Below are positions 27,354 through 36,371 of a stretch of 64,000 nucleotides of DNA, in pieces (within the stretch, counting starts at the first letter, position 1; every line of letters starts with the position of its first letter). Made by a program: the position numbers and the translations under genes. The stretch is from the NCBI GenBank assembly GCA_963826515.1, contig CAWGXI010000006.1, positions 1 to 64,000 on the forward strand, given 5' to 3'. The stretch is from DATFVJ01 sp963826515 (GTDB lineage: Bacteria > Actinomycetota > Actinomycetes > Streptosporangiales > Streptosporangiaceae). Under the pieces are notes generated by a model that was not told where the DNA came from, searched no databases, and saw only the letters and a list, made by a program, of their open reading frames with translations.

Positions 27354-28294
27354 GTGAGGATGGTCAGCGTGCGCCGGTCGGTGTGTGGCTCCTGGGCTGC
27401 TGTCCGCGCGCGCTGGGGCGTGAGTGGCCGCTGGGTGGTGAGCATTCTGGCCGGGGTCGTCGTCGTGGTTGGGTGTTCGTGGCCGCTTGCTCGGTCGCAT
27501 CCGGTGGCAGGTGTGTGGGCGATAGGGATAACAGCCGGGTACGCGTGCGCCGCGTACCCCTGTGCTGCGGTCAATCGTCGCGTCGCGCGCTGGTTGCTTG
27601 TCTGTGCCTTGCTGTGGGCGGGGTCGATGACCGATGCGGCCCTATGGGCAGCCGTGCTGGCGACTGCGTGTTGGGTGGCGCTATGGGTCACGCTTGCGGT
27701 TGGCGCAGTGATGATGGGTGGTGATAACTGCAAGGGCCTATCCCCCAGAGCATGGCCGGGCAGCAATGACATAGTTCGCGGGGTCCCTGGCGCCAGGCGG
27801 GGCCCTAACTGGATCAAGCTGGCGGCAGGGCTTTCGGCGGGCGCAGTGGCTGCGACGTCATTGGTCGTGGCGGTTGTGAGCTGGCTGGGCGCAGGAGGGG
27901 TGTGGGCCACGCTGTGGTGGCCGGGTCCGGTGCGAAGCCCGTGGACGGTGGTGGTGCAAGGAGCGTGCGCAGCGGCGGCTCCGCTTGGGGTGGGTGTTGG
28001 TGCTTGGCGCCGCCGGTCGGCGCGCGCGGGTGTTTCGGCTCTGCTCACGCAGTTGGCGACTCCTCTGACCGTGGAGGGGGTGCAGGCTGTTCTGCGCACC
28101 GCTTTGGGCGATCCAACGGCGGCCGTGTTCTACCGACTGCCTGGCGTTCCCGATTTCGTCTCGGCGGCCGATGAGCAGGTGGAGTTGCCAGGCGCGGAGC
28201 CGGGGCGGCTCGTGCCGGCCGTGGGCTCTGACGGCAAGATTGCGGCGCTTTTGACCGTCGATGAGTCCTTGAACATGGATGCGCGGCGTGTTCA
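27354..28294 (+). pseudogene. sensor histidine kinase, N-terminal part, split by IS701
   Basis: About 313 codons of a membrane-bound NarX-type histidine kinase. Hydrophobic segments (VVSILAGVVVVVGC, LLVCALLWAG, AAVLATACWVALWVTLAVGA and others) are followed by a sensor region (ALGDPTAAVFYRLPG, DGKIAALLTVDESLNMDARR). The frame is cut at 28294 by IS701. Removing the element and one TTCA joins DARRV to QVALVACGPAVENARLQAV in frame. Start codon uncertain: GTG 27354 or ATG 27360. Confidence 0.8.
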
Positions 28295-30030
28295 TATTAC
28301 AGTCGCTGTTTCACGTTGAGTGTTCGAATGCGCCGGTTCCGTGACCGCCCGGCATGCGGATGATGTAACGGTGGGTAACAGGTTCTCGGCAGGGGCGGAA
28401 TTACACCTGTGTAACTTGAGGCGGCCGTGGCTCGTTCCTGAATTTTGTGGAGAAACAAGACACGGCCACGACCGCAGTGGCCAGCATAGAAGATGCCGCG
28501 GAGTGCGGGGAAAGAGCAGACGCGCTGGTCATGGGGCTGCTGGGCAGGGTGATACGGCAGCGGCGCACCGTCGGGGTGGCGATGGATTACATCCGGGCGC
28601 TGTCGCGGGAGACGCGGGCGAACTGCTGGGAGCTGGCGCTGAGGGCCGGGCATGAGGGGCCGCACCGGATGCAGGCCCTGCTCAGCCGTTATAGGTGGTC
28701 GTGGGAGGAGCTCCGGGATCTGCTGCCGGGCCTGGCGCAGGACGTCCTGCGCGATGACCCAGGTGACCTGATCGGGCCGGGGCTGGCGTTCGATGAGACC
28801 GCTGACCTGCGGAAAGGGAAATTCACGGCGTGCGTGTCGCCGCAGCATGCCGGGGTAACGGGCAAGGTGGAGAATTGCGTGACCTGGGTGTTCGCGGCCC
28901 TGGTCACCGCGCTCGGGCAGGCCTGGGTGGACTTCGATGTGTACATGCCGGACTGCTGGGCGAAGGATGCCGCCCGGCGGGCGGAAGCCGGGATCCCGGA
29001 GAAGCTGGCGTTCGCCACGAAGCCGGAACTGGCCATCGCGCAGGCGAAACGCCTGATGGCGGCCGGGCTCCGTGCCATGTGGGCCGCCGCCGATGAGGTG
29101 TACGGCCGGTGCGGGGAGTTCCGGGCCGCGCTCCGGGCCCTCGGCCTGGCTTACGTCGTCATCATCCCCTGCGACTACCGGGTCACCCTGGCGAGGAACA
29201 CGGTCATCCGCGCTGATGCGGCCATCGCCCGCGCGGTGTTCGAGCGCCGGTCGTGCGGGAACGGGACGAAAGGCCCCCGCTACGGCGACTGGGCGCTGCT
29301 CGCCACCGCGGACCCGCGGGAGCTCCTGCTGATCCGCCGCTTCCCGGACCGGGACAAGAACCAGTACGCCTTCCACCTGTGCTGGGCACCGGAGGGAAGG
29401 CCCGCGACGATGACCTATTTCATCACGATCGCAGGCCGCAGATGGCCAGTCGAAGTGACGTTCAGGACGGCGAAGGACGCCCTCGGCTGGGACCAGTCCC
29501 AGGTCAGGACATACGACGCGCTCTGCCGGCACACCGCGCTGACCACCCTCGCCCAGCTGCGGACCGCCGCCATCCAGGCCGCGCTCGCCGGCGCTGACGT
29601 CCTGCCCGCGGCACCGCCCGCCGACCGCAGCGCCCCGGCCGCCGTCAGCGAGCCCGCCGCCAGCACCGCTGACCTGCTGTTCCGCACCGGAACCGCGCCG
29701 CTGCCCGCACGGGGAGGCCAGCCCTGCCCGCCCGGCATCCCCCCGATAGAACTGTCCGCCGCCGAAACCGCCCGCATCGAGCGCCTCGCCCGCGACTGGA
29801 AAGCCGGCCTCATCAGCCTCGCCCGCCTCGCCTTCCAGCTCCGCTGGTCCACATGGCGCAGACGCCACCAGGCCCGCGCCCGCTGGCACCACTACGCCAC
29901 CCGCCTGGCAGCCCTCGTCACCTAAACCGCAGCGACCGGAAGGAGGTGACAGCATGTAACCGCCACGCCCTAACCGCTAGACACGCTGAGCTGCAGCGCG
30001 GTCACAGACCGGAAAACAGCAACTGTAATA
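28295..30030. mobile_element. IS701-family insertion sequence with 4-bp target duplication
   Basis: The left end TATTACAGTCGCTGTTT and the right end (complement TATTACAGTTGCTGTTT) are near-perfect inverted repeats. TTCA flanks both sides (28291-28294 and 30031-30034), matching the 4-bp duplications made by this family. The element is 1736 bp and interrupts a histidine kinase gene. Confidence 0.9.
28447..29925 (+). CDS. IS701-family transposase
   Basis: An intact DDE transposase of about 492 residues. Family blocks include RYRWSWEELRDLLPGLAQDV, LAFDETADLRKGKFTACVSP with the first catalytic Asp, a central FATKPELAIAQAKRLM, WALLATADPRELLLIRRFPD, and PVEVTFRTAKDALGWDQSQV with the catalytic Glu region. 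The GTG at 28447 lacks a clear ribosome site. Likely active or recently so, given the clean ends. Confidence 0.9.
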   Translation: MEKQDTATTAVASIEDAAECGERADALVMGLLGRVIRQRRTVGVAMDYIRALSRETRANCWELALRAGHEGPHRMQALLSRYRWSWEELRDLLPGLAQDVLRDDPGDLIGPGLAFDETADLRKGKFTACVSPQHAGVTGKVENCVTWVFAALVTALGQAWVDFDVYMPDCWAKDAARRAEAGIPEKLAFATKPELAIAQAKRLMAAGLRAMWAAADEVYGRCGEFRAALRALGLAYVVIIPCDYRVTLARNTVIRADAAIARAVFERRSCGNGTKGPRYGDWALLATADPRELLLIRRFPDRDKNQYAFHLCWAPEGRPATMTYFITIAGRRWPVEVTFRTAKDALGWDQSQVRTYDALCRHTALTTLAQLRTAAIQAALAGADVLPAAPPADRSAPAAVSEPAASTADLLFRTGTAPLPARGGQPCPPGIPPIELSAAETARIERLARDWKAGLISLARLAFQLRWSTWRRRHQARARWHHYATRLAALVT

Positions 30031-30461
30031 TTCAGGTAGCCCTGGTCGCGTGTGGCCCGGCGGTTGAGAATGCCCGGTTGCAGGCTGTGCCGCGCGCCAA
30101 GCTAAGCATTGTGAGGGCGTCTCGTGGCCGCGTCGTCCGGGGCTGCTATGGCGGAGCGCCGGAAGTTGGCGCGCGACCTGCACGATGGGGCCCAGCAGCA
30201 CTTACTTGTGCTGTCGACCAGGCTCGCCATCGCGCGGCAGACAACAACGCACCTGCGGTCGCTTGCTGCCATCGACGCCGCCCGCGATCAGTTGCGCGTT
30301 GCCTTGAGCAAGCTGCGTGGGCTCGCCCGGGATCTCTACCCGCGGTGCTGGACACTGGGGGCTTGACGGCCGCCTTGGAGTCGCTGGCCGATGATGGGCC
30401 CCTCGATGTCGATTTGGTGAGCCGGGCCAGCAGGTTGAATCCCGAGATCGAGATTCTGTGT
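30031..30461 (+). pseudogene. sensor histidine kinase, dimerisation part, truncated
   Basis: Continuation of the kinase after IS701: AVENARLQAV, KLSIVRASRGRVV, then after a frame change near 30134 ERRKLARDLHDGAQQHLLVL, the HisKA_3 box with the phosphorylated His, and after another change near 30350 DTGGLTAALESLADD. The ATP-binding domain is missing; sequence passes directly into the end of a response regulator at about 30462. The pair is non-functional. Confidence 0.85.
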
Positions 30462-30524
30462 TCATGAAACTCGGCCTGCCGCCGTCCGCTGATGACAACA
30501 GGCGTGTTCTTGCCGTACTGGCCT
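30462..30524 (+). pseudogene. NarL-type response regulator, last codons, split by an IS
   Basis: FMKLGLPPSADDNRRVLAVL is the typical C-terminal end of NarL/LuxR response regulators. The tail resumes after the next insertion sequence and stops at 33025 (AWMRTQAK). All of the receiver domain is lost in a deletion that fused it to the kinase. Confidence 0.75.
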
Positions 30525-32996
30525 CAGGGCTCCTGACATAGCGGCTCGCTTACGGAGCGTCACAGGCCAGATTTCCTGGACTTTTCCGTGTTTTCCGGCG
30601 TGTCGTTCCGCGTCATCGCGCCGCTGGTCCGCAAAAATAGATGAAAGGTTTACTGCCGCTGACTGAGGTGGGATCATGGCCGGGATGCTGACCCAGCTGC
30701 CGTTGCCGCTGCTGCCCGGGAACGCCAGGGAGTTCGCGCCGGGGGTTGGCGTGGCGGACGGCCCGGACGGCGGCGGCGTGGTCTGGGTGCACGGGCTGGC
30801 CACGTTCGCGTGGGACGCGGGGGACGAGGCGGCGCGGCGGCTGGCGGCGGTGCAGCTGTGGCAGCTGAAGGCCGCGAGGCAGGCGCAGGTGGCGGCCGGG
30901 TTCGGGGTGATCCCGCTGACCCTGTGGCGGTGGCGGAAGGACCTGGCCGGCGGCGGGGTCGCGGCCCTGGTCTCCGGCCCGAAGGGGCCGCAGCGCCCCT
31001 CCAGGCTGACGCCGCCGGTGGTGGCGAAGATCCGGGAGCTGGACGGGCAGGGGATGCGCAAGGCCGCCATCGCCGCCGCGGCCGGGGTGTCGGAGACATC
31101 GGTGCGCAACGTGCTGCGCGCCGCCAGCGCCGTGGAGCCGGCCCCGCAAGATGAGGCGCCAGCTGCCGGGGAGCCCGCTGACGTGCCGCCGGCTGCGGAG
31201 CCTGCGCAGGAAGCACCAGGCCAGGCGGCATCCGCCGGGGAGCCGGGCGGCGCGCTGCCGGTGCTGCCGGACCCGGTGCCGCGGGACGGCGAGCGGGCGC
31301 TGGCCAGGTTCGGGCTGCTCGGCGAGGGCGCCGCCCCGGCGTTCATCACCGGCGCCCGCTACCCGCTGGCCGGGCTGCTGCTCGCCCTTCCCGCCCTTCA
31401 GCAGACCGGGCTGCTGGCCTGCGCCCGCCAGGTCTACGGGCGGCTCCGCGACGGGTACTACAGCCTGGACGCAGTCCTGGTCCACCTGGTGCTGCAGGCG
31501 CTGCTGCGCGAGCCCCGCGCCGAGGGCGCCACCCGCGTCCCCCCGCCGGCGATGGGCCGGGTCCTGGGCCTGGACCGCGCCCCGGAAGTCAAGACGATCC
31601 GCCGCAAGATCAGCGAGCTCGCCGCCGCCGGGAAGGCCGCGGACCTGCAGATGGCGATCGCGCAGCGCCGCGCCCAGGCCCGCCCGGACGAGCTCGCCAT
31701 CATGTACACCGGCGGGCACACCAGGGCGTACTTCGGCAAGCGCGACGTGCAGAAGATGCACGTCGCGCGGCTGAAGTTCCCCGGCCCCGCTACCGAGGAG
31801 ACCTGGGTCACCGACGGCGCCGGGGACCCGCTGCTGGTCGTCATGGCCGAGCCGTCATCCTCGCTGGCCGCGCAGATCAAGGAGCTGCTGCCCGGGCTCC
31901 GGCAGATCGCCGGGCAGGACGCCAGGCCCACGCTGTGCTCCGGCCGCGGCGGCTGGTCCCCGGACCTGTTCGCCGACATCATCCACGCCGGGTTCCACCT
32001 GCTCACCTACCGCAAGGCCAGCCCTGGCAAGGACATCCCGGACCTGCCCGCCGGCCAGTTCAGCACCGTCACCCACACCGGCGACGACGGCCGGGCCCGC
32101 GAGTACAAGCTGGCCGAGTCCGCCGTCGAGCTGGCCATCGCCAAAGGCGGCCGCAAAGGGGAGACGGTCAGGCTGCGGCAGGTCACCCGCCTGGACAAGG
32201 GCAAGCAGGTCCACGTCCTGACCGACCGCCAGGCCGGTGACCTGCCCGCCGCTGACGTGATCTACCGGATGGGATCGCGGTGGCGGGAGGAGAACTACTT
32301 CCGCTACGGCCGCGCTCACTTCGCCCTGGACGCACTGGACACCTACGCCGTCACCGCCGAGGACCCCGACCGCAAGGTCCCCAGCCCGGCGAAGAAGGCA
32401 GCGGCAGCCGCCGTCAAGACCGCGAAGAAGAACCTGGCCGCCGCCCAGGCCGCCCGCGATGCGAAGCTCACCGCCCTGCGCAGCCCCGCGCCCGGCCAGC
32501 CCGCCGTCGTCATCACCAACCAGATGCTCGCAAAGCCAGACGTCCCGGTCGCCACCGCACGCCGCAAGCTCGCAGACGCCCAGGCCGCCGCCAGGGCCAT
32601 CCCCGCCAAGATCCCGCTGTCCGAGCACAACCCGGACATGGTCCGGCTGGACACCGAGACCAAGCTCATCACCCACGCCATCCGGATGGCCGCCTATAAC
32701 GCCGAGACCATCCTCGCCCGCGCCCTGGACAGCGGCTACGCCCGCGCCGGCGACGAAGCATACGCCCTGATCCGCGAAGCCCTCACCACCAGCGGCGACA
32801 TCATCCCCGGCCCCGCGGACCTCACCATCCGCCTGGACCCGCTATCGGCACCCCGTCGCACCCGCGCCCTCGCCGCCCTCTGTAACCAGCTCAACACCAC
32901 CAGCACGCGCTACCCCGGCACCAAGCTCACCCTGAGATACGAGGTCAAAGAACACCAGGGCACTACATGATCTTTTGCGCTATGTCAGGAGCCCTG
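30525..32996. mobile_element. 2.5-kb insertion sequence with 19-bp perfect ends
   Basis: CAGGGCTCCTGACATAGCG at 30525-30543 and its exact complement at 32978-32996 bound a single large transposase gene. GGCCT flanks both ends, with one extra G on the right, and may be the target duplication. The element sits in the last codons of a response regulator gene. Confidence 0.9.
30676..32970 (+). CDS. large DDE-like transposase, family not assigned
   Basis: A 764-residue intact protein. The N-terminal third has helix-turn-helix features (LWQLKAARQAQVAAGFGVIP, KAAIAAAAGVSETSVRNVL) followed by an Ala/Pro/Glu-rich linker. The catalytic region is RNase H-like (ELAIMYTGGHTRAYFGKRDV, VTDGAGDPLLVVMAEP, GGWSPDLFADIIHAGFHLLT, WREENYFRYGRAHFALDAL). 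A long Ala/Lys-rich helix lies at about 570-650. The ATG at 30676 has GAGGTGG at a good distance. I recognise it as a transposase by architecture and by its terminal repeats, not by a named family. Confidence 0.8.
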   Translation: MAGMLTQLPLPLLPGNAREFAPGVGVADGPDGGGVVWVHGLATFAWDAGDEAARRLAAVQLWQLKAARQAQVAAGFGVIPLTLWRWRKDLAGGGVAALVSGPKGPQRPSRLTPPVVAKIRELDGQGMRKAAIAAAAGVSETSVRNVLRAASAVEPAPQDEAPAAGEPADVPPAAEPAQEAPGQAASAGEPGGALPVLPDPVPRDGERALARFGLLGEGAAPAFITGARYPLAGLLLALPALQQTGLLACARQVYGRLRDGYYSLDAVLVHLVLQALLREPRAEGATRVPPPAMGRVLGLDRAPEVKTIRRKISELAAAGKAADLQMAIAQRRAQARPDELAIMYTGGHTRAYFGKRDVQKMHVARLKFPGPATEETWVTDGAGDPLLVVMAEPSSSLAAQIKELLPGLRQIAGQDARPTLCSGRGGWSPDLFADIIHAGFHLLTYRKASPGKDIPDLPAGQFSTVTHTGDDGRAREYKLAESAVELAIAKGGRKGETVRLRQVTRLDKGKQVHVLTDRQAGDLPAADVIYRMGSRWREENYFRYGRAHFALDALDTYAVTAEDPDRKVPSPAKKAAAAAVKTAKKNLAAAQAARDAKLTALRSPAPGQPAVVITNQMLAKPDVPVATARRKLADAQAAARAIPAKIPLSEHNPDMVRLDTETKLITHAIRMAAYNAETILARALDSGYARAGDEAYALIREALTTSGDIIPGPADLTIRLDPLSAPRRTRALAALCNQLNTTSTRYPGTKLTLRYEVKEHQGTT

Positions 32997-33149
32997 GGGC
33001 CTGGATGCGAACTCAGGCTAAATAGCCACCTATTATGCCTGCTCAACAGCAGAAGGACCTGCGCAGGCGACTACCCACGCCGGCCCCACCGTGCGCCAGG
33101 GCTGGTCTCGCAAGCGCGTGATTACCACGCTCCTGATCGGCACTCCCAT

Positions 33150-33345
33150 GGTGGGATTGTTCTGTCCGCCGTCCAGTGGCCGTTATGGGCACCGGCTAAC
33201 ATCGGGCTGGCCGCAGTGAACCTCCTGGTCGCTGTCTCGTTCTACGCGACCTCGTCTCCGCCGAGCCAGGACAGCGACTGACCGGAGCCGGGCTGGCCGC
33301 GGCAGCGTTCCTGTGGCCGGTGATCTGCGGAGGGATATTACTTCA
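33150..33345 (+). pseudogene. membrane sensor N-terminal remnant
   Basis: SVQWPLWAPANIGLAAVNLL and VAVSFYATS, then in the next frame AEPGQRLTGAGLAAAAFLWP, look like the first transmembrane helices of a second sensor kinase. No start and no kinase domain follow. The assignment is by general resemblance only. Confidence 0.4.
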
Positions 33346-33738
33346 CCGCCGACAACGCTGGATCGGGCGGCGCACTGTTTGTCGGGAATGGGCGGGACCG
33401 GACGCGGCCCCCACCGCGTTGTCGTGCCGGAGCGAAACGGCCCCGATAGTCGGGGGTGGTCGTGGTCAGAGCTTCTAGTCAGCGCGTGGTCGCGCGTCCG
33501 GAGCCGCGCCTCAACCTCACTCCCGGGCCGGGCGTACCCAGCGAGTGCCGACAGGCAGGCGCGAATCAGCAGGGCTCGTGCGGCGGAGGCGGGATTGCGG
33601 CCTAATGGCCCTGTCCGGCGGTCTGAGCATCGGGAACCCTCCCTTGTATCCGGCGCGCTCCCCACGCACCCTGCGCTCGGGACGCAGCGGATGCTGCGCA
33701 GCCGGTGTTTCCGGCTGTGATCCGAGGAGGCATGTGTC
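33346..33738. other. intergenic upstream of the YVTN gene
   Basis: No gene recognised. The end carries GAGGAGG, the ribosome site of the next gene. Confidence 0.45.
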
Positions 33739-34917
33739 ATGAAACTGACCAGCAATGCGGCGCGGCTGTTAGCCGCTGCAGCGATCACCTGCACCGCAAT
33801 TCTCTTACCCGCCGCCGCCCTGGCCTCTGCCGGTTCGGCTGCCACGACGGGCTCACAGGCCTCCGGGGCGTGGCGGGCTCGCCCGGTGACTGCCTACGTG
33901 GTCAACCAGGGCTCGGGGACGGTGACACCGATCCGGACCGCCACCAACGAGGCAAGCACGGCGATCAACGTCAAGAGGTACCCCGATGCCATCGCGATCA
34001 CCCCGAACGGGAAGACCGCCTACGTCACCAACACCCTCTTGAACACGGTGACCCCGATCCAGACCGCCACCCGCACTGTCGGCAAGGCGATCAAGGTCGG
34101 GGAGGGCCCGCAGGTCATCGCAATCACGCCGAACGGGAAGACCGCCTACGTCGTCAACGTAGCCTCGGGCACCGTGACGCCGATCAGTACCGCCACCAAC
34201 AAGGCCGGCAAGGCGATCAAGGTCGGGAGCTTCCCCTGGGCCATCGCGATCACGCCGAACGGGAAGACCGCCTACGTCGTCCATAGCGGCTCCGGCACCG
34301 TGACGCCGATCAGTACCGCCACCAACAAGGCCGGCAAGACAATCACGGTCGGCATCGCTCCTGGCGCCATCGCCATCACGCCGAACGGGAAGACGGCCTA
34401 CGTCCTCAATGGCCGCGGCACGGTAACGCCCATCCGGACCGCCACCAACAAGGCCGGCAAGGCGATCAAGATCCCGTATTCAACCGCCTTCGCGCCCAGT
34501 GGAGTGCCCGGTCAAACGCTCATCGCGAGCACGCCGAACGGCAAGACCATCTACGTCGCCAGCCAGAGCGCGGGCACGGTGACGCCCATCCGGACCGCCA
34601 CCAACAAGGCGGGCAAGGCCATCAGGGTAGGAAAGGATCCCTTCGGCATCGCGATCACGCCGAACGGGAAGACCGTCTACGTCGCCAGCCAGGACCCGGG
34701 CACGGTGACGCCCATCCGGACCGCCACCAACAAGGTGGGCAAGGCGATCAGCGTGGGAAACTTGCCCTGGGCCATCGCGATCACGCCGAACGGGAAGACC
34801 GTCTACGTCGTCAATAACGGCTCGAACACGGTGACGCCGATTCGCACCGCCACCAACGAGGCAGGCAAGGCGATCAGCGTCGGCCTCGCTCCCGTTTCCA
34901 TCGCCCTCACGCCATAA
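33739..34917 (+). CDS. secreted YVTN-type beta-propeller protein
   Basis: A 392-residue exported protein. The signal peptide (LTSNAARLLAAAAITCTAIL, cleavage near ALASA) is followed by about eight units of 42-47 residues with core ITPNGKTAYVVN, TVTPIRTATNKAGKAI and a G-x-x-P-x-x-IAI link. This repeat forms blades of a seven- or eight-bladed propeller used for binding or surface display; no enzyme residues are evident. Repeats are very alike at the DNA level, suggesting recent amplification. The ATG has GAGGAGG upstream. A strong hairpin follows the stop. Confidence 0.9.
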   Translation: MKLTSNAARLLAAAAITCTAILLPAAALASAGSAATTGSQASGAWRARPVTAYVVNQGSGTVTPIRTATNEASTAINVKRYPDAIAITPNGKTAYVTNTLLNTVTPIQTATRTVGKAIKVGEGPQVIAITPNGKTAYVVNVASGTVTPISTATNKAGKAIKVGSFPWAIAITPNGKTAYVVHSGSGTVTPISTATNKAGKTITVGIAPGAIAITPNGKTAYVLNGRGTVTPIRTATNKAGKAIKIPYSTAFAPSGVPGQTLIASTPNGKTIYVASQSAGTVTPIRTATNKAGKAIRVGKDPFGIAITPNGKTVYVASQDPGTVTPIRTATNKVGKAISVGNLPWAIAITPNGKTVYVVNNGSNTVTPIRTATNEAGKAISVGLAPVSIALTP

Positions 34918-34927
34918 CTACCGGACA

Positions 34928-34961
34928 GCCGGGGCCGCGCCCAACGGTGGCTGGCCCCGGC
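34928..34961 (+). terminator. terminator hairpin after the propeller gene
   Basis: GCCGGGGCC pairs with GGCCCCGGC (9-bp stem, 16-nt loop), 11 bp beyond the stop codon. No T tract. Confidence 0.65.
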
Positions 34962-34985
34962 CACACCGGAAATCCGGACTCGTAC

Positions 34986-35250
34986 CTAGTGTCCCGGGTC
35001 TTTGATTCGCCGGAGAAGTCGGCCGAGTGATTCGAGGATTTCTTCCGCAGATTTCGTCCAGATGAAGGGTTTGGGGTCCTCGTTCCAGTTGTCCACCCAG
35101 GCAAGGATGTCCTTCTCGAGCTGCCTGACCGACTTGTGCACGCCTCGGCGCAGGAGTTTCCCGGTCAAAAGCCCGAACCAGCGCTCTACCTGGTTCAGGC
35201 AGGACGAACTGGTCGGCGTGAAATGAACGTAAGTATTCGGAAGTCGTGTG
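34986..35250 (-). pseudogene. IS630-family transposase C-terminal fragment
   Basis: LPNTYVHFTPTSSSCLNQVE, RWFGLLTGKLLRRG and FIWTKSAEEILESLGRLL give the conserved end of IS630 transposases, including the catalytic Glu in NQVE. The N-terminal two thirds are absent. The reading frame over this piece is intact. Confidence 0.85.
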
Positions 35251-35324
35251 AGCGGGCATGCTGACGGTCGGCGTGGCCGGTACGCGGGGGCCGGCGGCGC
35301 CGTGGCGGGCGAGATCGTGCGAGG

Positions 35325-35619
35325 TCAGCCGGGACGGGCCGGCTGTGCCCAGGCCTGGAGGTCTTCTGGGCTGGCCTTCCAGGGCAGGAACCGTTCGAGG
35401 CCCGGGCCTGGCGGGGGGTTGCGGCCGTTGCGTCCGCAGGCGTCGAAGTAGGCGGTGAGATAGGTCAGGACGTTCAGGCCGGCCATCTGGGCGGTGGCGG
35501 TGACGGTCCAGGCCGTGGCGGCGAGCCGGGCGGAGTCCTCGTTCCGGGACCCGCCGGCGTTTCTCCTGGTCACTACGGGCAAGCGGATCGCCCGCTCGGC
35601 GGCGTTGTTATCCAGGCAA
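35325..35619 (-). pseudogene. IS66-family transposase C-terminal fragment
   Basis: LDNNAAERAIRLPVVTRRNA, then TATAQMAGLNVLTYLTAYFD and a tail rich in Pro, match the end of IS66 TnpC proteins. It is joined in frame-like fashion to a truncated ERCC4-type gene at about 35620. Confidence 0.8.
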
Positions 35620-35865
35620 GACCAGGTCGATGGCCGCGCCCGGCCGGACACACGACCGGACGCCCGCACGGTCGACAATGTCGGGGTCGCCGGGCCACTC
35701 ATCCGCCGAAACCGGATAGCAGTACACGGCGCTGGTACGCGGCCAGGCCCCGAGGTACGGAACACCATCCCGCCAGCCAGCGGCAGCAACAGCAGATACG
35801 GCAGCCTGGAATCCGGGTCCGGATTGCGGGCGATCAGCAACTCCACGCCGCCCAGCCTTCCATCC
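35620..35865 (-). pseudogene. ERCC4-domain protein, N-terminal fragment
   Basis: LLIARNPDPDSRLPYLLLLP, LAGGMVFRTSG, then in another frame WPRTSAVYCYPVSADEWPGD and RSCVRPGAAIDLVL, match the start of actinobacterial ERCC4-domain proteins as I recall them. The nuclease domain is gone, cut where the IS66 tail begins. One frameshift near 35760. Confidence 0.6.
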
Positions 35866-36371
35866 GGCCGGGCCTGGCACCCCAGCGGCCCAGCGCCCAC
35901 AGATCACCGGGCTTGTCGGCATCACCGCGGCCCCTGTCAGCCCGGGCAATGGCATCGGTGCAAGCATGCGCCCAACGCCGACCAGGGCCGCAAGCGACTT
36001 GCCAGCCAACCGGCAGGAAGGCGCCGCCCTAGTGGCCCCAGGGATGAAAATCACGCCATCACGCTACGTCATGAGCATCCCGGTATTAGTAACACACTGG
36101 AACCGCCGTTCGGGACGTCCTAGCGGGCGACCGAGATGGGCGTCCAACGCGCGCGAGAACGGATGTTCTGTCACGTCGCGCCGATCCGCATGCCATGCTC
36201 AAGATCGCTGGCCTGCTGCCTCGTCGAGCTCATCTGCCGATGAGCGGGCATTACCCATCCGTATACTTATGCGCTGGTATGAATAACGCCAATGATTGCG
36301 GCGACCTTTAGTTCAGCCCGTGATCTGTACTAAAGGCGCGCCGATTCGGGCGCGCCGCGCACGGTGCGTCC
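35866..36371. other. intergenic, no gene; terminator at its right end
   Basis: Open frames on both strands show nothing recognisable. The stretch ends with the terminator of the minus-strand flavoprotein gene. Confidence 0.45.
36335..36356 (-). terminator. rho-independent terminator of the flavoprotein gene
   Basis: GGCGCGCC-6 nt-GGCGCGCC forms an 8-bp stem 15 bp past the stop of the minus-strand gene, and TTTAGTAC follows on that strand. Confidence 0.75.

Noticed and set aside
27101..28099. A 332-codon minus-strand frame antisense to the histidine kinase
   Set aside because: Composition is Thr/Pro/His-rich as expected for an antisense shadow, and the plus strand continues into a HisKA domain beyond the IS701 element.
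28297..29955. A 552-codon minus-strand frame over the IS701 transposase
   Set aside because: It is antisense to an intact transposase with terminal repeats and has no domain of its own.
33183..33845. A 220-codon minus-strand frame upstream of the propeller gene
   Set aside because: No motif, overlaps the signal-peptide region of a clear plus-strand gene, and has the bias of a shadow frame.
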